A DNA stretch of 64,000 nt from Clostridium sp. Marseille-P2415 (GCF_900155545.1 NZ_LT732526.1:1898982-1962981); one strand, 5' to 3'; shown: positions 24,275-34,184, counted from the stretch's first letter. Numbers and translations are program-made. Notes: a model not told the origin generated them from the letters alone.

Positions 24275-25201
24275 CTATACAATCATGCGCAGTTTTTTGC
24301 CGATGCACCGAATCTGCACATCGTTCTGGCAAAAACAGCTTTCTCCGTCTACGTGCACTGCCATTGGGCGGTCCATGTGGATCAAAGCTTCTTCGCATGT
24401 ATAAAATCTGGTTCCCTTATTGAAAGATTTTCTGCCCATGAGGGAATTGAGCAGCACGGGCACCAGCTTCCGTTTCTTCCGGTTATTCATAACACAGATG
24501 GATAACTGCCCGTCTTCAAAGCTTGCATCCGGGGCAAATTTAAAACCGCCGCCCTCGTACGGATGAATATGGGCGGATATGAAATAGGCGTGGTTAAACT
24601 CAACCTTCTGGACACCATTAAGAAGAATATAGCCCTTTGACGGCCTGGCTAAAATCAACTGCTTCACTCCAATGAGGAGATAGATCATCTTCCCAATGTG
24701 AAACTTATTGAGCAGCCCTTTTGATTTGGAATAGAGAATGTTGTGGCAGACAGCCGCATCCATTCCGATTCCTGCACTGACCATAAAGCGTCTGTGGGAA
24801 ATTTCACTTTCCCCATAAGACAGAACTCCGTAATCCATAAGCTTATAGTATTTCGGATGCAGGATCTTTTTCAAACACCTGACCGGACTTTTCGGAAGCT
24901 TTAAGCTTCTGGCCAGATCATTGCCCGATCCGGCCGGAATATACCCTAACGTGACAGAGCCGCAGAAGGAAAGCCCATCCAGGATTTCATTCACAGTTCC
25001 GTCGCCGCCTACTGCAATGATGATGCTTGATTCCCTGCAGCCTTCTGTCAGCTCCCTGGCAAATACCCTTGCATCTCCCGGTTTTTCCGTCAGGAACGCC
25101 TGGTACTCTGCACCGCAGGTCTTAAGTGTTGTCTCCAGTTTTTTCCAAATGTTTCTTCCCCGTCCGCAGCGTGAGTTCGGGTTTACAATAAAATAGTACA
25201 T
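24275..25201 (-). CDS. Diacylglycerol/lipid kinase (YegS/DgkB family)
   Basis: A 308-residue soluble lipid kinase. The N-terminal nucleotide-binding domain has the family signature AVGGDGTVNEILDGL (~residues 62-77) and IPAGSGNDLARSL (~90-102). The C-terminal beta-sandwich domain includes YEGGGFKFAPDASFEDG. Family members phosphorylate diacylglycerol or related lipids in phospholipid recycling; substrate is not certain. GGAGGG lies 5 nt before the ATG. Confidence 0.92.
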   Translation of the reverse strand: MYYFIVNPNSRCGRGRNIWKKLETTLKTCGAEYQAFLTEKPGDARVFARELTEGCRESSIIIAVGGDGTVNEILDGLSFCGSVTLGYIPAGSGNDLARSLKLPKSPVRCLKKILHPKYYKLMDYGVLSYGESEISHRRFMVSAGIGMDAAVCHNILYSKSKGLLNKFHIGKMIYLLIGVKQLILARPSKGYILLNGVQKVEFNHAYFISAHIHPYEGGGFKFAPDASFEDGQLSICVMNNRKKRKLVPVLLNSLMGRKSFNKGTRFYTCEEALIHMDRPMAVHVDGESCFCQNDVQIRCIGKKLRMIV

Positions 25202-25305
25202 GGAATCCCTCCACTTTTTACTATTTGTTAGTATAACATAAAACAGGAGAAATGAATATAAAAAAAATGGAAAAAGACTTCCGGTTCCTGTCGAAGCAGA
25301 AAAAA

Positions 25306-25329
25306 ACCTGTAATCGGCTGATTACAGGT
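25306..25329 (-). terminator. Rho-independent terminator of the tRNA pair
   Basis: A 10-bp perfect stem ACCTGTAATC (25306-25315 with 25320-25329), 4-nt loop, then a run of T on the minus strand, just after tRNA-Met. Confidence 0.9.
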
Positions 25330-25337
25330 CAAAAAAG

Positions 25338-25411
25338 TAGCGGAAGGGAGATTCGAACTCTCGACACCACGGGTATGAACCGTGTGCTCTGGCCAACTGA
25401 GCTATTCCGCC
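25338..25411 (-). tRNA. tRNA-Met (anticodon CAT)
   Basis: Cloverleaf on the minus strand: acceptor GGCGGAA/TTCCGCT with a terminal G-U pair, anticodon stem CACGG/CCGTG with loop TTCATAC, T arm GAGAG...CTCCC region with TTCGAAT. The perfect first acceptor pairing and D arm suggest the elongator form; a tRNA-Ile2 with lysidine cannot be fully excluded by eye. CCA is not encoded. It is co-transcribed with tRNA-Val. Confidence 0.92.
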
Positions 25412-25446
25412 ATATGAAATTAATGGATAAACGTATTGTCTATCAA

Positions 25447-25519
25447 TGGGACCTACAGGGCTCGAACCTGTGACCCTCTGCTTGTAAGGCAGATGCTCTC
25501 CCAGCTGAGCTAAGATCCC
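25447..25519 (-). tRNA. tRNA-Val (anticodon TAC)
   Basis: Cloverleaf on the minus strand: acceptor GGGATCT/AGGTCCC, anticodon stem TCTGC/GCAGA with loop CTTACAA (anticodon TAC), T arm CAGG-TTCGAGC-CCTG. First of two tRNAs under the promoter at 25576-25604. Confidence 0.95.
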
Positions 25520-25575
25520 AGTGCTTGTACGATCGCGTTACCGCTTTTTTGCTCCCCGCTCTCGACTGCTCCATT

Positions 25576-25604
25576 AGTATAATATGAATTGTATTAATTG
25601 TCAA
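25576..25604 (-). promoter_or_regulatory. Sigma-A promoter of the tRNA-Val/tRNA-Met unit
   Basis: TTGACA (25604-25599), 17-nt spacer, TATACT (25581-25576) on the minus strand. Confidence 0.85.
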
Positions 25605-25679
25605 CACTTTTTTGTCAATTTTTTTCATTTCCCCTCATTCCCCTGCCAGCCCTGATTCCTGCGGGGTTTCCGCCATTTT

Positions 25680-26561
25680 TCACTCTCCATGGAGAATGTC
25701 AAACAGCTCTTTATAATACGTTTGATAAATACTCCCCTTCCTCCATATGAACGTAAAATCATGGGTCAGTTGAAAATCTTCCAGTTCAATTTTTTTCAGA
25801 ATACCATTATTTAATTCCTCTTTTACTGCGGCTTCATAAAGGAATGTGATCCCCTTCCCTTTTGCCACCATCTGTTTCATGGCACCGATGTTGCTGATCT
25901 CCATTAAATTCGGAAAATCATGAAGCAATAAATTTTTTCCCTCCAGGTAGCGCTCAAAGACATACCTGGTTCCAGAACCCGGTTCCCGGATAAAAAGCCT
26001 TTCCCAAAGGAGATCCTCCAATCTTCTGATCTCCCGCTGAAACTGATAGTCCGGCGCACAGACTGCAGCAAATGGCTCTGAAGCAAAAACCAGATAATCA
26101 TATTCCTTCTTTTGAAAAAAGCCCTCCACCAGAGCAAATTCAATCTCCCCGTCATTGAGTTTTGCAAGAAGTTCTCTGGTATCCGCTACCACCATCTGAA
26201 CCGCTGCCTTGGGATAAACATGAAGGAACCGCATCAGCGCCTCCGGCATCACGTACTCCCCTATGGTCATGGTGGCGCCAAATACCAGCCGCCTTCCCTT
26301 TCCTGACTGCTGCTCCATTATTTTCTTTAAATGCAGTTCATCATCCTTCATGGTTATGGCAGCGGATAAAAAGACTCTTCCCGCCTCTGTCAGGTTCAGC
26401 TTTTTTCCGCTGTATTCAAACAGCCTGACCCCATAACGGTCCTCTAAGTAACGGATATGATGGGATACTGCAGGCTGGGTGATATGAAGCTCGCTGGCTG
26501 CCTTTGTAAAATTCATATATCTGCATACCGCAAGAAATGTATCAACACGAAAATCCAGCAT
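25680..26561 (-). CDS. LysR family transcriptional regulator
   Basis: A 293-residue LysR-type regulator. The N-terminal winged helix-turn-helix contains MNFTKAASELHITQPAVSHHIRYLE, and the effector-binding domain (~90-293) follows with FREPGSGTR-like sequence (IREPGSGTRYVFE) typical of the CysB/CysL-like group. The longer frame adds 15 residues; AAGGAGA lies 9 nt before the ATG at 26561. Neighbours on both sides are unrelated and have their own signals, so the target genes cannot be inferred. Confidence 0.93.
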   Translation of the reverse strand: MLDFRVDTFLAVCRYMNFTKAASELHITQPAVSHHIRYLEDRYGVRLFEYSGKKLNLTEAGRVFLSAAITMKDDELHLKKIMEQQSGKGRRLVFGATMTIGEYVMPEALMRFLHVYPKAAVQMVVADTRELLAKLNDGEIEFALVEGFFQKKEYDYLVFASEPFAAVCAPDYQFQREIRRLEDLLWERLFIREPGSGTRYVFERYLEGKNLLLHDFPNLMEISNIGAMKQMVAKGKGITFLYEAAVKEELNNGILKKIELEDFQLTHDFTFIWRKGSIYQTYYKELFDILHGE

Positions 26562-26652
26562 GGTTCCTATTCTCCTTTGTAATGATTGACCCACTAATAA
26601 TAACATATTTTTATGATTTAAGAAATATATATCATGGAATCTGTTAAAAAAT

Positions 26653-26694
26653 AAACAGGTCAGGAAACGGGCATTCCCTTTTCCTGACCTGTTT
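26653..26694 (-). terminator. Rho-independent terminator of the NYN-LOTUS gene
   Basis: A 15-bp perfect stem AAACAGGTCAGGAAA (26653-26667 with 26680-26694), starting 1 bp after the stop codon, followed by TTTATTTTTT on the minus strand. Confidence 0.92.
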
Positions 26695-26695
26695 A

Positions 26696-27622
26696 TTATG
26701 ATTCTTCTTTTTTCAGATATACGGTTTTATTATTATTTTTATTCTCCCGAACCTCCAATTGCCCGATGCTGTGGACAAATTTTGAAAAGGTGGAGTATCC
26801 ATAATCCTTTACCTTAAAACTTGTAAATTTCCGGTGCATGCCATTTCCCAATGCAGCCAGCTCCATACCATTCTTTCCGCTGCCCTTTACCAGCTTTACC
26901 GCATAATCATCCAGCTCCTGCTTTCTGGTACGGTTATCCTTCATCCGTACTGTTACCACATTATTGGACTTTTTAAGTTCAAAGCTGTCCATTTCCTCCA
27001 AAAACTTGGACAAAGAGCTGTAACCATAACTTCTCACGTCAAAATCCGAATATTTTTTAACAAGACGGTTTCCGATCTCTCCAAGACCGGTGGCCTTGTT
27101 CTTATCATCATTCTCTAAAATAATAGAAGTGATATCCTGTTCGATCACCTCTCTTCCGATGGCTTCTCCTCCGGCGCCTTCCTCATCCTGGTCAAGGAGA
27201 ATCTCCAGATTTGTGAATACCGTACAGGCGGCACGGAAGGATTTGGGTGTCTTATCCTCCCCCATACCAATGACTTCTTTTCCGGATTCCCGAAGCCTGC
27301 TGGCCAGACGTGTGAAATCGCTGTCGCTGGACACGATGCAGAACCCATCCACATTATCCGTATAGAGTAAGTCCATCGCATCAATAATCAATGCGGAATC
27401 GGTCGCATTCTTTCCTACGGTATTGGAAAACTGCTGAATCGGAGTGATGGAATTTTCTAACAGCTCCATTTTCCATTTTCCCATCTGGGCACTGGTCCAG
27501 TCTCCGTAGATTCTTTTGTAAGTTATGACGCCATAACGGGTCATTTCATCCAGAATACACGTAATGTACTTTGCGGAAATATTATCCGAATCAATCAATA
27601 CTGCAAATTTCTTATCACTCAA
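26696..27622 (-). CDS. NYN-domain RNase-like protein with two OST-HTH/LOTUS domains
   Basis: A 308-residue protein. Residues ~4-150 form a NYN (PIN-like, LabA/DUF88) domain: acidic residues in AVLIDSDNIS, KNATDSALIIDAMDLLYT and FCIVSSDSDFTRLASRLRE match the metal-binding active site, predicting RNase activity. Two OST-HTH/LOTUS-type domains follow (~165-237 and ~243-308), both with a FKVKDYGYSTFSKFV-like signature, suggesting duplicated RNA-binding modules. The same architecture occurs in eukaryotic MARF1-type proteins and some bacteria; the bacterial role is unknown. No neighbour suggests a partner; it is a single-gene unit with a strong terminator. Confidence 0.9.
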   Translation of the reverse strand: MSDKKFAVLIDSDNISAKYITCILDEMTRYGVITYKRIYGDWTSAQMGKWKMELLENSITPIQQFSNTVGKNATDSALIIDAMDLLYTDNVDGFCIVSSDSDFTRLASRLRESGKEVIGMGEDKTPKSFRAACTVFTNLEILLDQDEEGAGGEAIGREVIEQDITSIILENDDKNKATGLGEIGNRLVKKYSDFDVRSYGYSSLSKFLEEMDSFELKKSNNVVTVRMKDNRTRKQELDDYAVKLVKGSGKNGMELAALGNGMHRKFTSFKVKDYGYSTFSKFVHSIGQLEVRENKNNNKTVYLKKEES

Positions 27623-27750
27623 TCCTCTGCTCTCCCGTCTTTTTTGTTTTCAAGTTTCTGTCATTACGATTGCCTGTCCTTCTATTATATTTCATTTTTC
27701 CATTTATTACAATATTATCACTGTGGTTAATCTGGGAGAATTTTAGCAAC

Positions 27751-27778
27751 GTATTTTTATTTTTTTCAACCATACTAA
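27751..27778 (+). promoter_or_regulatory. Possible sigma-E (sporulation) promoter of cotJABC
   Basis: GTATTT (27751-27756), 14-nt spacer and CATACTAA (27771-27778) resemble the sigma-E pattern (ATATT-N14-CATACANT). cotJABC of Bacillus is sigma-E dependent, which supports the reading. Confidence 0.45.
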
Positions 27779-27820
27779 GAAAGAAGGTTCTATCAATCAA
27801 TGATTGAAAGGAGTGTTATT

Positions 27821-27997
27821 ATGAATTCAACATCAAAAGGAAGCAATGCGGCTCCGGCTGAGGCTGCTGCACTTGCCATCGCAACCGTTCCTTTTCAGCC
27901 CTGGGAGCAGCCCTATGACGCGAAAACAGGCTTAAAACACGGAACAATCTTTCCAAGCCTTAATCTCCCTTTCTATGTAACAGGAGGTGAACAGTAA
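27821..27997 (+). CDS. cotJA: Spore coat-associated protein CotJA
   Basis: A 58-codon gene for a small protein of the CotJA family; the Pro-rich segment VPFQPWEQPYDAKTGLKHGTIFPSLNLPF is characteristic (central positions ~22-50). AAAGGAG lies 7 nt before the ATG at 27821, which is preferred to an upstream ATG at 27800. First gene of cotJABC; its stop overlaps the cotJB start by 1 nt (TAATG). Confidence 0.9.
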   Translation: MNSTSKGSNAAPAEAAALAIATVPFQPWEQPYDAKTGLKHGTIFPSLNLPFYVTGGEQ

Positions 27998-28293
27998 TGG
28001 CAGACCGAAAAACTCTTTTAAAGCAAATTACGGAAATCAGCTTTACTGTTAATGATTTAACCTTGTATTTAGACACCCATCCTTTGGATGAAAATGCATT
28101 AACAGCTTTTAAGCAGGCCATGGAACAAAGGAAACAGTTTTTAAAAACCTATGCGGAAAACTTTGAACCTCTTACCATAGACTGTGTCTGCCCTGATACC
28201 AACAACAAAACAGAATTCCAAACAAAATATGCGGGACAGAAACATTTTACATGGTCTGACGGCCCGCTGCCATGGGAAGGAGGTAATTTATAA
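27997..28293 (+). CDS. cotJB: Spore coat protein CotJB
   Basis: A 98-residue helical protein of the CotJB family, with the conserved region LYLDTHPLDENALTAF and a Trp/Pro-rich C-terminus (WSDGPLPWEGG). It is required in Bacillus for incorporating the CotJ proteins in the spore coat. AGGAGGTGA precedes the start, and TAATG overlaps exist on both sides, showing tight translational coupling with cotJA and cotJC. Confidence 0.92.
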   Translation: MADRKTLLKQITEISFTVNDLTLYLDTHPLDENALTAFKQAMEQRKQFLKTYAENFEPLTIDCVCPDTNNKTEFQTKYAGQKHFTWSDGPLPWEGGNL

Positions 28294-28910
28294 TGTGGAC
28301 TTATGAAAAAAGACTGCAGTTTCCTGTTAACATCAAAGAAACCTGTCCAAAAACAGCTTCTTTGATCATCAGCCAGTTCGGCGGACCAGATGGAGAGCTG
28401 GCAGCATCTATGCGGTATCTTTCCCAAAGATATACCATGCCATGCAAGGAAGTCGGAGGACTTTTAACAGATATTGGAACCGAAGAGCTTGGGCATTTGG
28501 AAATCGTTTGTTCCATCATTTACCAGCTTACGAAAAATCTGAGTCCGGAACAGGCCAAAACAGCCGGCTTTGACGCATATTATATTGACCACACCACCGC
28601 ACTTTGGCCTGCTGCCGCAGCCGGTGTTCCGTTTAATGCCTGCGAATTCCAGTCTAAGGGAGATGCCATTACGGACTTGATCGAAGACCTTGCAGCAGAA
28701 CAGAAGGCAAGAACCACCTATGAAAACCTGATCCGCATCATAACAGACCCCGATGTCAAAGAACCATTAAAGTTCCTTCGTGAAAGGGAAGTCGTCCATT
28801 TCCAGCGGTTTGGTGAAGCTCTTGAAAAAATCAAATCCAACTTAGATTCAAAGAACTACTATTATTATAACCCGGAATTTGACAAACAGTTTGTAAAAAA
28901 TCCAATGTAA
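28293..28910 (+). CDS. cotJC: Spore coat manganese catalase CotJC
   Basis: A 205-residue protein of the manganese catalase family. The di-metal helices are recognisable: ELAASMRYLSQRY, LLTDIGTEELGHLEIV with Glu/His ligands, and EDLAAEQKARTTYENLI with REREVVHFQRFGEAL. It probably removes hydrogen peroxide in the developing spore coat. A terminator follows directly. Confidence 0.93.
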   Translation: MWTYEKRLQFPVNIKETCPKTASLIISQFGGPDGELAASMRYLSQRYTMPCKEVGGLLTDIGTEELGHLEIVCSIIYQLTKNLSPEQAKTAGFDAYYIDHTTALWPAAAAGVPFNACEFQSKGDAITDLIEDLAAEQKARTTYENLIRIITDPDVKEPLKFLREREVVHFQRFGEALEKIKSNLDSKNYYYYNPEFDKQFVKNPM

Positions 28911-28914
28911 CAGG

Positions 28915-28956
28915 AAAGGCTGGAACTTAAATATATTTAAAGCTCCAGCCTTTCTT
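28915..28956. terminator. Rho-independent terminator after cotJC
   Basis: AAAGGCTGGA (28915-28924) pairs with 28944-28953, loop AT-rich, followed by TTTCTT. It may also serve the convergent gene ending at 28968. Confidence 0.8.
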
Positions 28957-28967
28957 CCTATATGATT

Positions 28968-29276
28968 CTATTTCTGCTGGTTATAGCTGTAGACCAGCAG
29001 CTCGTAAATCTCATCCGTAACCGGATCGTCTTTGTAATATCCATCGAGAAGAGACATGATCTTTGCGGCAAATTCCGATGGCACCGGCAGAGCTTTCACT
29101 GCAGCGCGCAAATCTTCTTTCATCCCACTTACCATTTCCCTTTTTTGCGGAATCGCAAGACCATAGATCTTACAGAGCATTCCAATCGCGGCACACGCCT
29201 CATTTGGTGAGGTAAGAGGAGCGCTCTCAAATTTCGTTTTTATTTCTACCGCCTGTTTATTAATGTAAAATACCAT
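28968..29276 (-). CDS. Hypothetical protein
   Basis: A 102-residue soluble protein of unrecognised family. It starts with a short beta-like segment (MVFYINKQAVEIKTKFES) and continues as helices; there are two Cys (ACAAIGMLCK region). AAGGGG lies 5 nt before the ATG. It lies downstream of carB with a 69-bp gap on the same strand, ending at the cotJ terminator, so it could be the last gene of the carAB transcript or separate. Confidence 0.72.
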   Translation of the reverse strand: MVFYINKQAVEIKTKFESAPLTSPNEACAAIGMLCKIYGLAIPQKREMVSGMKEDLRAAVKALPVPSEFAAKIMSLLDGYYKDDPVTDEIYELLVYSYNQQK

Positions 29277-29345
29277 AAAAACCCCTTGTTTCCATCATTC
29301 CCTGGCATGATTTCATTCATAAAGGAACGTACGGATCCAACTTCC

Positions 29346-32300
29346 TTATATATTTTTAACCTGTGCAATATCGATCAGAGTCAGCTCTTTTGTCCTGTTT
29401 TCCATGCTGGTTACCAGGGCAGCCGCGGTATCCAATGAGGTCAATACGGTTACGCCGGTCTCAATGGCATTTCTCCGGATCACAAATCCATCCCTGCTTC
29501 TATCCGCTCCCTGGGGCGGTGTATCGATGATCAGATCGATTTCATGGCCGAGGATTAAGTCTAATAAGTTGGGAGACTCCTGCTCCAGCTTGCGCACCTG
29601 GAATGCCTTTATGCCATTTTCGTTTAACACCCTGGCCGTTCCGGAGGTAGAGAATATTTTATATCCCTGAGCTTTAAATCTTCTGGCGATATCAATGATC
29701 TCCTCTTTATCCGAATCCTTCACGGTTATGATCATATTCTTATGCTTTGGCAGCCGGATGCCCGCTCCGGCAAAGGCTTTATAAAGCGCCTCATTGAATG
29801 TCTCTGCAATGCCCAGACACTCCCCGGTGGATTTCATCTCCGGTCCGAGGCTTACGTCGGCGCCGCGGATTTTTTCAAAGGAGAATACAGGCATTTTCAC
29901 AGCAATATAATCTGCTTCCGGCTGCAGTCCCGGCTGAAACCCTAATTCCTTAATGGAATGGCCGCAGATAACCCGGGTTGCCAAAGGCACGATGGGAATT
30001 CCGGTTACCTTGCTGATGTAAGGCACGGTACGGGAGGACCGGGGATTAACCTCAATGACATATACCTCATCGCCGTTTACAATAAACTGAATGTTGATCA
30101 TTCCCTTGACATGAAGGGCCCTGGCCAGCCTTCCGGTATACTCTACCAGAATTTCCTTTATTTTTTCACTTAAGCTCTGGGCCGGATAAACGGAAATGCT
30201 GTCACCGGAGTGGACACCGGCTCTTTCAATATGCTCCATGATACCTGGAATCAGAATGTCTTCGCCGTCACAAACCGCATCGACCTCGATTTCCTTGCCG
30301 ACAATGTATTTATCAACAAGAATCGGATGCTCCTGGGCGATCTGGTTGATGATCCCGATAAACTCATCAATATCCTGGTCGGAAATGGCGATCTGCATGC
30401 CCTGGCCGCCCAGTACGTAGGATGGCCTTACCAAAACCGGATATCCCAGCCGGTTCGCCGCCTCTTTGGCTTCTTCCGCCGTAAATACCGTCTGTCCGGC
30501 AGGTCTTGGGATCCGGCATTCCTCCAATATCTTATCAAACAGCTCCCGGTCCTCCGCTGCATCTACATCCTCAGCAGCCGTGCCCAAAATCGGCACTCCC
30601 ATCTTCATGAGGGCTTCCGTCAGCTTGATGGCTGTCTGGCCGCCGAACTGTACCACCGCTCCATCCGGCTTTTCAATGTCTACAATGCTCTCCACATCCT
30701 CCGGGGTAAGAGGTTCGAAATACAGCTTATCCGCAATATCAAAATCCGTGCTCACCGTCTCCGGATTGTTGTTGACAATGATGGTCTCATAGCCTTCCCT
30801 GCCGAAGCTCCATGTGCTGTGAACCGAGCAGAAGTCAAACTCGATCCCCTGGCCGATGCGGATCGGACCGGAACCAAGAACCAGTACCTTCTTTCTTCCC
30901 GTAGTCTGTTCCGCTTCATTCTCACTTCCAAAGCAGGAGTAATAATAAGGAGTCTCAGCCGCAAACTCGGCAGCGCAGGTATCCACCATCTTAAATGCCG
31001 CCACAATGCCCTTCTCCTTCCTCATCTGACGGATTTCCTCCGTAGAGACCCCGGTCAGTCCGGAAATGACCGTATCAGGGAACTCCAGCCTCTTCGCTTC
31101 CGTTAACAGCTCTGCGGTAAGCGGCCCTTTCTTAAGGGCCTCTTCCATTTCCACAAGAATTGCCAGCTTATCGATAAACCATACATCAATTTTTGTGATA
31201 TCATGAATGGTTTCATAGGAAAAGCCTCTTCTTAAAGCCTCTGCAATGACCCAGATCCTCCTGTCATCCACAAGATGCAGGGTTTCTGTCAGTTCCCCGT
31301 CCGTAAGCTTTGTAAAGTCATAGGACATCAGGCTGTCCACGTGCTGCTCCAGGGAACGGATCGCCTTCATTAGTCCGCCTTCAAAATTGGTGCAGATGCT
31401 CATGACCTCACCGGTGGCTTTCATCTGGGTACCCAGGGTTCTCTTTGCGCTTAAAAATTTATCAAAGGGAAGGCGCGGCATCTTAACCACACAGTAATCC
31501 AGCATGGGTTCAAAGCTGGCATAAGTTTTCTTCGTAACCGCGTTCCTTATTTCGTCCAGCGTGTAGCCCAATGCGATTTTGGCTGCAACCTTGGCGATGG
31601 GATAGCCGGTTGCTTTGGACGCCAGGGCAGAGGAACGGCTGACCCGGGGGTTCACTTCGATAACGCAGTATTCAAAGCTTTCCGGGTGAAGGGCATACTG
31701 TACGTTGCAGCCTCCGGTGATCCCCAGTTCGCTGATGATCTTAAGGGCTGATGTACGAAGCATCTGGTATTCCTTATCCCCTAAAGTCTGGGAAGGGGCC
31801 ACAACGATGCTGTCCCCGGTATGAACGCCGACCGGATCGATGTTTTCCATATTACATACGGTGATGACGTTGCCTGCGCCGTCGCGCATTACCTCGTATT
31901 CGATCTCTTTCCAGCCTGCGATGCAGCGTTCCACCAGAACCTGTCCCACACGGGAGAGGCGAAGTCCATTTTCGAGAATTTCGCGGCACTGGCCTGGATT
32001 CTCAGCAATGCCGCCGCCGGAACCTCCCAGGGTATAGGCTGGACGGAGGACCACCGGATATCCGATTTCCTGAGCGGTTTTAAGACCGTCTTCCACATTT
32101 TCCACGATATCGGAGGGAGCGACCGGTTCGCCGATCTTTTCCATGGTCTCTTTGAACATTTCCCGGTCCTCCGCCTTTTTAATGGTAAGGGCTGTGGTTC
32201 CGATCAACCGTACGTTATATTTTTTTAAGAATCCTGCATCCTCCAGCTCCATTGCGAGATTCAATCCTGCCTGGCCTCCAAGGGTGGGAAGGACGCTGTC

Positions 32301-32549
32301 CGGCCTTTCTTTCAATATGAGCTGCTCCACCACTTCCAAGGTCAGAGGCTCGATGTAGACCTTATCCGCAATGTCTTTATCGGTCATGATGGTTGCCGGG
32401 TTGGAGTTTAAAAGAACGACCTGGATCCCTTCCTCCTTTAAGGAACGGCAGGCCTGTGTCCCGGCATAATCGAATTCTGCTGCCTGGCCTATGATGATCG
32501 GGCCTGAGCCAAGAACGAGCACTTTTTTAATATCATGATTCTTCGGCAT
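29346..32549 (-). CDS. carB: Carbamoyl-phosphate synthase large subunit
   Basis: A 1067-residue synthetase, full family length, which makes carbamoyl phosphate for pyrimidine and arginine synthesis from bicarbonate, ATP and ammonia passed on by CarA. Two homologous ATP-grasp halves are evident: each opens with [13 protein letters not shown](A/G)-EFD (residues ~9 and ~555), carries a YPVLVRP/YPVVLRP-type motif and an EVNPR(V/S)SRSS/T motif. The last ~130 residues are the MGS-like allosteric domain ([17 protein letters not shown] onward). The start overlaps the carA stop. Confidence 0.97.
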   Translation of the reverse strand: MPKNHDIKKVLVLGSGPIIIGQAAEFDYAGTQACRSLKEEGIQVVLLNSNPATIMTDKDIADKVYIEPLTLEVVEQLILKERPDSVLPTLGGQAGLNLAMELEDAGFLKKYNVRLIGTTALTIKKAEDREMFKETMEKIGEPVAPSDIVENVEDGLKTAQEIGYPVVLRPAYTLGGSGGGIAENPGQCREILENGLRLSRVGQVLVERCIAGWKEIEYEVMRDGAGNVITVCNMENIDPVGVHTGDSIVVAPSQTLGDKEYQMLRTSALKIISELGITGGCNVQYALHPESFEYCVIEVNPRVSRSSALASKATGYPIAKVAAKIALGYTLDEIRNAVTKKTYASFEPMLDYCVVKMPRLPFDKFLSAKRTLGTQMKATGEVMSICTNFEGGLMKAIRSLEQHVDSLMSYDFTKLTDGELTETLHLVDDRRIWVIAEALRRGFSYETIHDITKIDVWFIDKLAILVEMEEALKKGPLTAELLTEAKRLEFPDTVISGLTGVSTEEIRQMRKEKGIVAAFKMVDTCAAEFAAETPYYYSCFGSENEAEQTTGRKKVLVLGSGPIRIGQGIEFDFCSVHSTWSFGREGYETIIVNNNPETVSTDFDIADKLYFEPLTPEDVESIVDIEKPDGAVVQFGGQTAIKLTEALMKMGVPILGTAAEDVDAAEDRELFDKILEECRIPRPAGQTVFTAEEAKEAANRLGYPVLVRPSYVLGGQGMQIAISDQDIDEFIGIINQIAQEHPILVDKYIVGKEIEVDAVCDGEDILIPGIMEHIERAGVHSGDSISVYPAQSLSEKIKEILVEYTGRLARALHVKGMINIQFIVNGDEVYVIEVNPRSSRTVPYISKVTGIPIVPLATRVICGHSIKELGFQPGLQPEADYIAVKMPVFSFEKIRGADVSLGPEMKSTGECLGIAETFNEALYKAFAGAGIRLPKHKNMIITVKDSDKEEIIDIARRFKAQGYKIFSTSGTARVLNENGIKAFQVRKLEQESPNLLDLILGHEIDLIIDTPPQGADRSRDGFVIRRNAIETGVTVLTSLDTAAALVTSMENRTKELTLIDIAQVKNI

Positions 32550-33628
32550 TATTTTCCTTCCTCCATCATATTTAAAAACCGGTCAAATAAGTAGCTGGAA
32601 TCCTGTGGTCCCGGACAGGCTTCCGGATGGTACTGTACCGTAAAGATATTTTTGTCCGTATATTTAAGCCCCTCATTGGTCCCGTCATTGACATTGATGA
32701 ACGCTGGAACTGCCACAGCCGGGTCAATGGTATCCATGTCAACCACATAACCGTGATTTTGAGAGGATATATACACCCGCCCGGTTTCTAAATCCTTCAC
32801 CGGATGATTGCCGCCCCGGTGCCCGTATTTTAATTTATGGGTATCCGCGCCGGTAGCAAGCGCCATGAGCTGATGTCCCAGACAGATGGCAAAGATCGGG
32901 ACACGGGATTCATACAATTTTCTTACCTCTGCAATGATCCCGGTGCATTCCTTGGGGTCGCCGGGACCGTTGGACAGCATAATGCCATCCGGATCGGATG
33001 CGAGGATCTCTTCTGCTTTTGCGGAAGCCGGATAAACGGTTACCTGGCATCCTCTCTCATTTAAGGAACGTGCAATGTTCTTCTTGGCTCCCAGATCCAG
33101 CAGCGCGACCTTTTTTCCTTCACCTGGAAGGACATATGTTTCCCTGCAGGTCGCTGCGTTCACAACACCGGTCACCGAATATGCTTTCATGCGCGCAATG
33201 GCCTCGTCAGGATCATAACCTTCATTGGTTGTGATCATGCCGTTCATCGTACCTTTTTCTCTTAAGATTTTTGTTAGGGCTCTCGTATCGATACCACTGA
33301 TACCTGGAATGTCGTTTTCCTTTAAGAAATGTTGTATGGTATCCTCGCTTCTAAAGTTGCTGGGGATTCTAGATAATTCTCTGACAATGTAGCCATCCGG
33401 CCATGGTTTTAATGATTCCATATCTTCATGACAAATACCGTAATTACCAATCAGCGGATAAGTCATCACAACCGCTTGTCCCGCGTAGGAGGGGTCGGTA
33501 AGGACTTCTAAATAACCCGTCATGGAAGTATTGAATACAATCTCGCTGATCACTTCCCGTGTTGAACCAATGCTTGTTCCCGTAAACACAGTACCGTCTT
33601 CCAGTATTAAAAAAGCTTTCATACGCAA
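32549..33628 (-). CDS. carA: Carbamoyl-phosphate synthase small subunit (glutamine amidotransferase)
   Basis: A 359-residue subunit that releases ammonia from glutamine for CarB. The N-terminal CPSase domain (~1-170) is followed by a class I amidotransferase domain with the nucleophile Cys in [11 protein letters not shown] and His/Glu in YHPEA near the end. The start is probably TTG at 33628: AAGGA lies 8 nt upstream of it but 14 nt from the next ATG (33622). A consensus promoter (33692-33720) gives a ~55-nt leader; I saw no PyrR-type antiterminator. Confidence 0.95.
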   Translation of the reverse strand: MRMKAFLILEDGTVFTGTSIGSTREVISEIVFNTSMTGYLEVLTDPSYAGQAVVMTYPLIGNYGICHEDMESLKPWPDGYIVRELSRIPSNFRSEDTIQHFLKENDIPGISGIDTRALTKILREKGTMNGMITTNEGYDPDEAIARMKAYSVTGVVNAATCRETYVLPGEGKKVALLDLGAKKNIARSLNERGCQVTVYPASAKAEEILASDPDGIMLSNGPGDPKECTGIIAEVRKLYESRVPIFAICLGHQLMALATGADTHKLKYGHRGGNHPVKDLETGRVYISSQNHGYVVDMDTIDPAVAVPAFINVNDGTNEGLKYTDKNIFTVQYHPEACPGPQDSSYLFDRFLNMMEEGK

Positions 33629-33691
33629 AGTCCCAATCCTTTCTTAATGCTATGGTTTTTGAGCTCACTGATATCAGCCCAAATTGAATAG

Positions 33692-33720
33692 ATTATACAT
33701 TATCCTGCGACATTTTTCAA
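33692..33720 (-). promoter_or_regulatory. Sigma-A promoter of carAB
   Basis: TTGAAA (33720-33715), 17-nt spacer, TATAAT (33697-33692) on the minus strand. Confidence 0.8.
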
Positions 33721-33881
33721 CTGTTTTCTACGGATTTATTTGACTATATTTTATGCAGTTTTTTCGCATTTTTAAACATTTTGTACAATAACTATGAATA
33801 ATTATGCAAAATGCACCTGGTATTTTTTTCAGTAGTATACTTTTGAAATGTTCCGAACAAACTATGATTGAGGTGATAAAT

Positions 33882-34079
33882 ATGATTGATAACAGGGAAC
33901 TGCCCATTGGCTTTACCTTTGAGTTAGCGATGCACTCGGACATTTTAAGCCGCTTTGCCGGCCTGCCGGAAGAACAGCGAAATAAAATCGCAGACGGTGC
34001 CAGAAACATTGAAAGCCGGGATGAAATGCGAAACTACGTAGAGTCCATGTTTCAGGAAAACAAAACATCCTTTTATTAA
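33882..34079 (+). CDS. Small protein of unknown function
   Basis: A 65-residue protein, helical and charged, with the motif FAGLPEEQRNKIADGARNIES. I do not recognise it. GAGGTG lies 7 nt before the ATG at 33882; the longer frame starting at 33804 would lack a ribosome site. It is divergent from carA, has its own terminator, and precedes the SleC-like gene, so a sporulation link is possible but unproven. Confidence 0.75.
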   Translation: MIDNRELPIGFTFELAMHSDILSRFAGLPEEQRNKIADGARNIESRDEMRNYVESMFQENKTSFY

Positions 34080-34084
34080 AAAGT

Positions 34085-34125
34085 ACCCTGCAGGCTAAAT
34101 TTTTTATGTCCTGCGGGGGCTTTTG
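34085..34125 (+). terminator. Rho-independent terminator
   Basis: ACCCTGCAGG pairs with CCTGCGGGGG across an AT-rich loop, followed by CTTTTG, directly after the 65-residue gene. Confidence 0.7.
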
Positions 34126-34184
34126 TAATCATTCCCCATCCCCCTTAATATATTATTAGTAATTATTGATATAAGGGGCGTTTT

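Noticed and set aside
24148-24505. Two overlapping plus-strand frames in the 52-bp tandem repeats
   Set aside because: They repeat the same peptide in shifted frames and run antisense into the lipid kinase gene; unit length is not a multiple of three.
25252-25473. 73-residue plus-strand frame with a good AGGAG site
   Set aside because: It runs through the tRNA terminator and antisense of tRNA-Met and part of tRNA-Val; it cannot be a conserved protein gene.
30210-31106. 298-residue plus-strand frame inside carB
   Set aside because: Shadow of the conserved carB frame; carB motifs are intact and no start signal exists on the plus strand.
33629-33720. PyrR attenuator before carA
   Set aside because: The leader is only ~55 nt from the predicted start and lacks a terminator hairpin or PyrR loop motif.
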